Origin: Glandiceps talaboti
Lineage: Eukaryota; Hemichordata; Enteropneusta; Spengelidae
Direction of reading: 5' to 3'
DNA: 10,000 bases
Assembly (NCBI RefSeq): GCF_964340395.1
Contig: NC_135554.1
Location: 18,675,592-18,685,591, forward strand
In this document: positions 8,217 through 10,000 of the stretch, piece after piece
Numbering within the stretch: the stretch's first letter is position 1
Layout: every line of letters begins with the position of its first letter
Position numbers and translations under genes: made by a program
Notes under the pieces: model-generated
Database searches by the model: none
Told to the model about the DNA's origin: nothing
Seen by the model: only the letters and a program-made list of their open reading frames with translations

Positions 8217-8558
8217 ATTTCTTTTTGACTCGCAGACTATTTGTTTGTCAGTCTATATAGCTGTGTGTCTCTATCTCTCTTTACATCCTCGGTATATCTG
8301 TGTGATGATTTTAGATTGATCGCAGTAAAAAATGTTTGCTACATATTCTTTCTTTCATTCAAATCTGAGTTGTAATATTCTATTTTTTTTTCCATGCAGG
8401 TGATAAAAGAAGTACACAACTGAGACTTAGAGATGACTAGAGAATCATCGATATCAGCCAAACACTACATTCTACTATCACTGTTCTGTGGGTCCATGCT
8501 GTTCATTTGTGCCTATCTCCTAGCTGTACTTATCGTCGGTACACTGAACGCACTGTAG
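7060..8558 (+). pseudogene. CD225 domain gene copy 3, four-exon model, interrupted by an in-frame TGA in the last exon
   Basis: The model uses exons 7060-7097, 7425-7455, 7520-7669 and 8400-8558. Exon 1 encodes MSSSGSNILKTS and ends two bases into a codon at GTAAAT. Exon 2 follows TATATGTAG and restores the frame. Exon 3 follows TTGAACAG, carries an acidic stretch (SDIDADDIPED), then the first CD225 hydrophobic segment with Pro-Leu-Gly (residues 62-64), and ends on a codon boundary before GTAAGC, the same intron position and phase as copy 2. Exon 4 follows a long T-tract and CATGCAG. It reads VIKEVHN, then TGA at 8421-8423, then DLEMTRESS and a C-terminal hydrophobic helix to TAG 8556-8558. 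TGA replaces the Gly of the Gly-Asp pair, one base from GGA. As read, the product stops after 80 residues without its C-terminal membrane helix. The first hydrophobic segment has no Cys, unlike copy 2. An AG at 8431-8432 could splice in frame past the stop. Exons 3 and 4 are well supported; exons 1 and 2 are tentative. Confidence 0.68.
8086..8280 (+). repeat. (TCTG)n microsatellite with TCTA and TCTC variants
   Basis: A pure TCTG run at about 8162-8214, flanked by degenerate TCTC/TCTA/TCTG words, in intron 3 of copy 3. The frame at 8006-8260 is a by-product of the repeat. Confidence 0.95.
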
Positions 8559-9311
8559 AAAAGGGAATACATCAAATCTTTTTGGTACATATTATCATTT
8601 TTGAAAGAATGACGATTGAGACGAAATGGTTATACTGAACACATTTCCACTGTGGAATAATTCTACTGCAGTACCCCCTTCCGTACCCTTATACTCATCC
8701 TCAATTATGCCAACACCATTCTTAAACCATATATTTGGCATGCAGTATGTTTAGCTATGTATTACTACAAATAAGTTCACTGACTTCATTGGGCGAGTTA
8801 TTACATACATGTGTAATTGATATTACTTCTAATGAAGACCAGTTGCTGCATTTACAGGGTATCAATGAACAAAGCAGCTTTTAAGTGATGTTTGAACTCT
8901 CCTTTTGTATTTACCTTCATAAATATTTCGTTTGCTCCAGCTTTGTTTGATATTGTGAAAAGGTGATGGTATTGACATACTATAATTGAATATACCAGGA
9001 GTAGATGTAAAAACACAAAAGACAACACTCAACATAATTGTACTGAATACCTTACATGTGTGCAGAACGTTGTTTTCGAATATGAATATTATTTCAATTT
9101 GCTATATCTTATGCTGCAATGCACAATGTCACAAACTAAGCAGGTACAAACACTATTTTCTATCAATTATTATATTTTGGTAATAAGCCAGTATCTCAAC
9201 AAACACAAGCTTGATATTTCACATCATTTACCTCGACGACAACAAAGTACAGGTACTTGTAAATCTTGGTACAGCTTTATAAATAATTTGCATAATTGGA
9301 TAGATTTTGGG
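8559..9311. other. Downstream flank of CD225 copy 3, no gene seen
   Basis: AT-rich, no CD225-like exon on the plus strand, no recognisable peptide, no clear repeat. I did not find a canonical AATAAA soon after 8558. Short open frames at 8986-9183 and from 9060 have no family resemblance. Confidence 0.4.
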
Positions 9312-9437
<126 letters not shown>

Positions 9438-9567
9438 GTTATTGGCGTTGAACAAAAAATATGGGTTATATACCCTAGTCGTTCTAAATCACGACAACCT
9501 GTGTTTACGTCACTTTTTCCAACAGGTATAATTATATTATTCCCCACTATTTCTCGTGAGTTGTGTC

Positions 9568-9743
9568 ACTACTCATCTGGTGACTCGTGGTGACAAAGTC
9601 CCTAAGGTACAAACTACGCCAGGAGACTAGAATGGTTTGATCGAAGCAAAAAAGAATACTCGTAACCTAAAGAGTTTTGTTACTACTCATCTGGTGACCG
9701 GTAGTACAAACTACGCCAGGAGACTAGAATGGTTTGATCGAAG
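9568..9743 (+). repeat. Direct duplication with a shared 40 bp block
   Basis: The word ACTACTCATCTGGTGAC occurs at 9568-9584 and 9682-9698. An identical 40 bp block starting GTACAAACTACGCCAGG and ending TTGATCGAAG occurs at 9607-9646 and 9704-9743. The spacer between the two blocks is 22 bp in the first copy and 5 bp in the second, so one copy has an indel. No protein is encoded. Confidence 0.9.
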
Positions 9744-9800
9744 TGAACGTTTTATGTACGCAAAAGAGTGAAATAGGTTCGTTATGCAGCTGTAGTTTTA

Positions 9801-10000
9801 ATGAGTATTTTGCATAATTAACTATTTTAGGTAAGTTGGTCCATATCGATATCTTAAGAAAACACTTTTCAAATTCCATGTAATTTGGTACAAACATCAA
9901 TCATATCGAAACGCACACGCCCTATAAAGAGCTAGCTAGTTTGTACTTTTCGTGAGTCATTTGCATAATTAATGGTTGATTTTGGTAATTAGACTGTATT
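9801..10000 (+). repeat. Motif repeated at about 151 bp, possible start of a tandem array
   Basis: TTGCATAATTA occurs at 9810-9820 and 9961-9971, each time preceded by a GAGT word and followed by a T-rich run and GGTAA. The window ends before a third unit could be seen, so this may be a dispersed or tandem repeat. Confidence 0.35.

Noticed and set aside
8421-8423. Selenocysteine reading of the TGA in copy 3
   Set aside because: The family is not known to use selenocysteine, the aligned residue is Gly, and no SECIS-like structure was evident by eye.

Overview
This is a eukaryotic nuclear window: spliced genes with GT-AG introns, long microsatellites, decayed transposons and AT-rich intergenic DNA. 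There is no prokaryotic gene organisation. The gene family, a degraded non-LTR retrotransposon tail and the repeat style suggest a marine invertebrate animal. A cephalochordate (amphioxus-like) source is my best guess, but this is inference and not proven by the sequence.

The biological content is a tandem, same-strand array of three small CD225 (dispanin/IFITM-like) membrane-protein genes. Copy 1 enters from outside the window, and only the end of its last exon is present (1-121). Copy 2 can be rebuilt as a complete four-exon gene (1772-1796, 2126-2232, 3308-3451, 4354-4497; 139 residues) in which every exon phase agrees. Copy 3 (7060-7097, 7425-7455, 7520-7669, 8400-8558) has the same phase-0 intron inside the CD225 domain. 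Its last exon carries an in-frame TGA exactly where copy 2 has the Gly of the conserved Gly-Asp pair. It is therefore a recent pseudogene, a truncated protein, or a gene rescued by a downstream splice acceptor.

Layout: 1-121, end of CD225 copy 1; 342-768, remnant of a non-LTR retrotransposon reverse-transcriptase C-terminus with stop and frameshifts; about 1330-1480, CpG-rich promoter-like patch; 1772-4497, CD225 copy 2, with a MITE-like element in intron 2 and two large simple-repeat arrays in intron 3; 4559-4706, a small foldback element; 5194-5614, two (AT)n tracts; 5615-5782, a transposon-like hairpin fragment between (AT)n tracts; 5944-6238, a second MITE copy in reverse orientation; 6264-6523, a purine-rich ISRE-like site followed by tetranucleotide repeats; 7016-8558, CD225 copy 3 with a TATA box; 8559-9311, no recognisable gene; 9312-9432, (AT)n; 9568-9743, a partial direct duplication; 9810-9971, a motif repeated at about 151 bp.

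Proteins with this fold are double-hairpin or hairpin membrane proteins. In vertebrates some (IFITMs) act at endosomal and plasma membranes in antiviral defence, and others have synaptic or trafficking roles. Which role these copies have cannot be read from the sequence. All exon models were made by eye from splice consensus and reading phase; transcript data would decide them.
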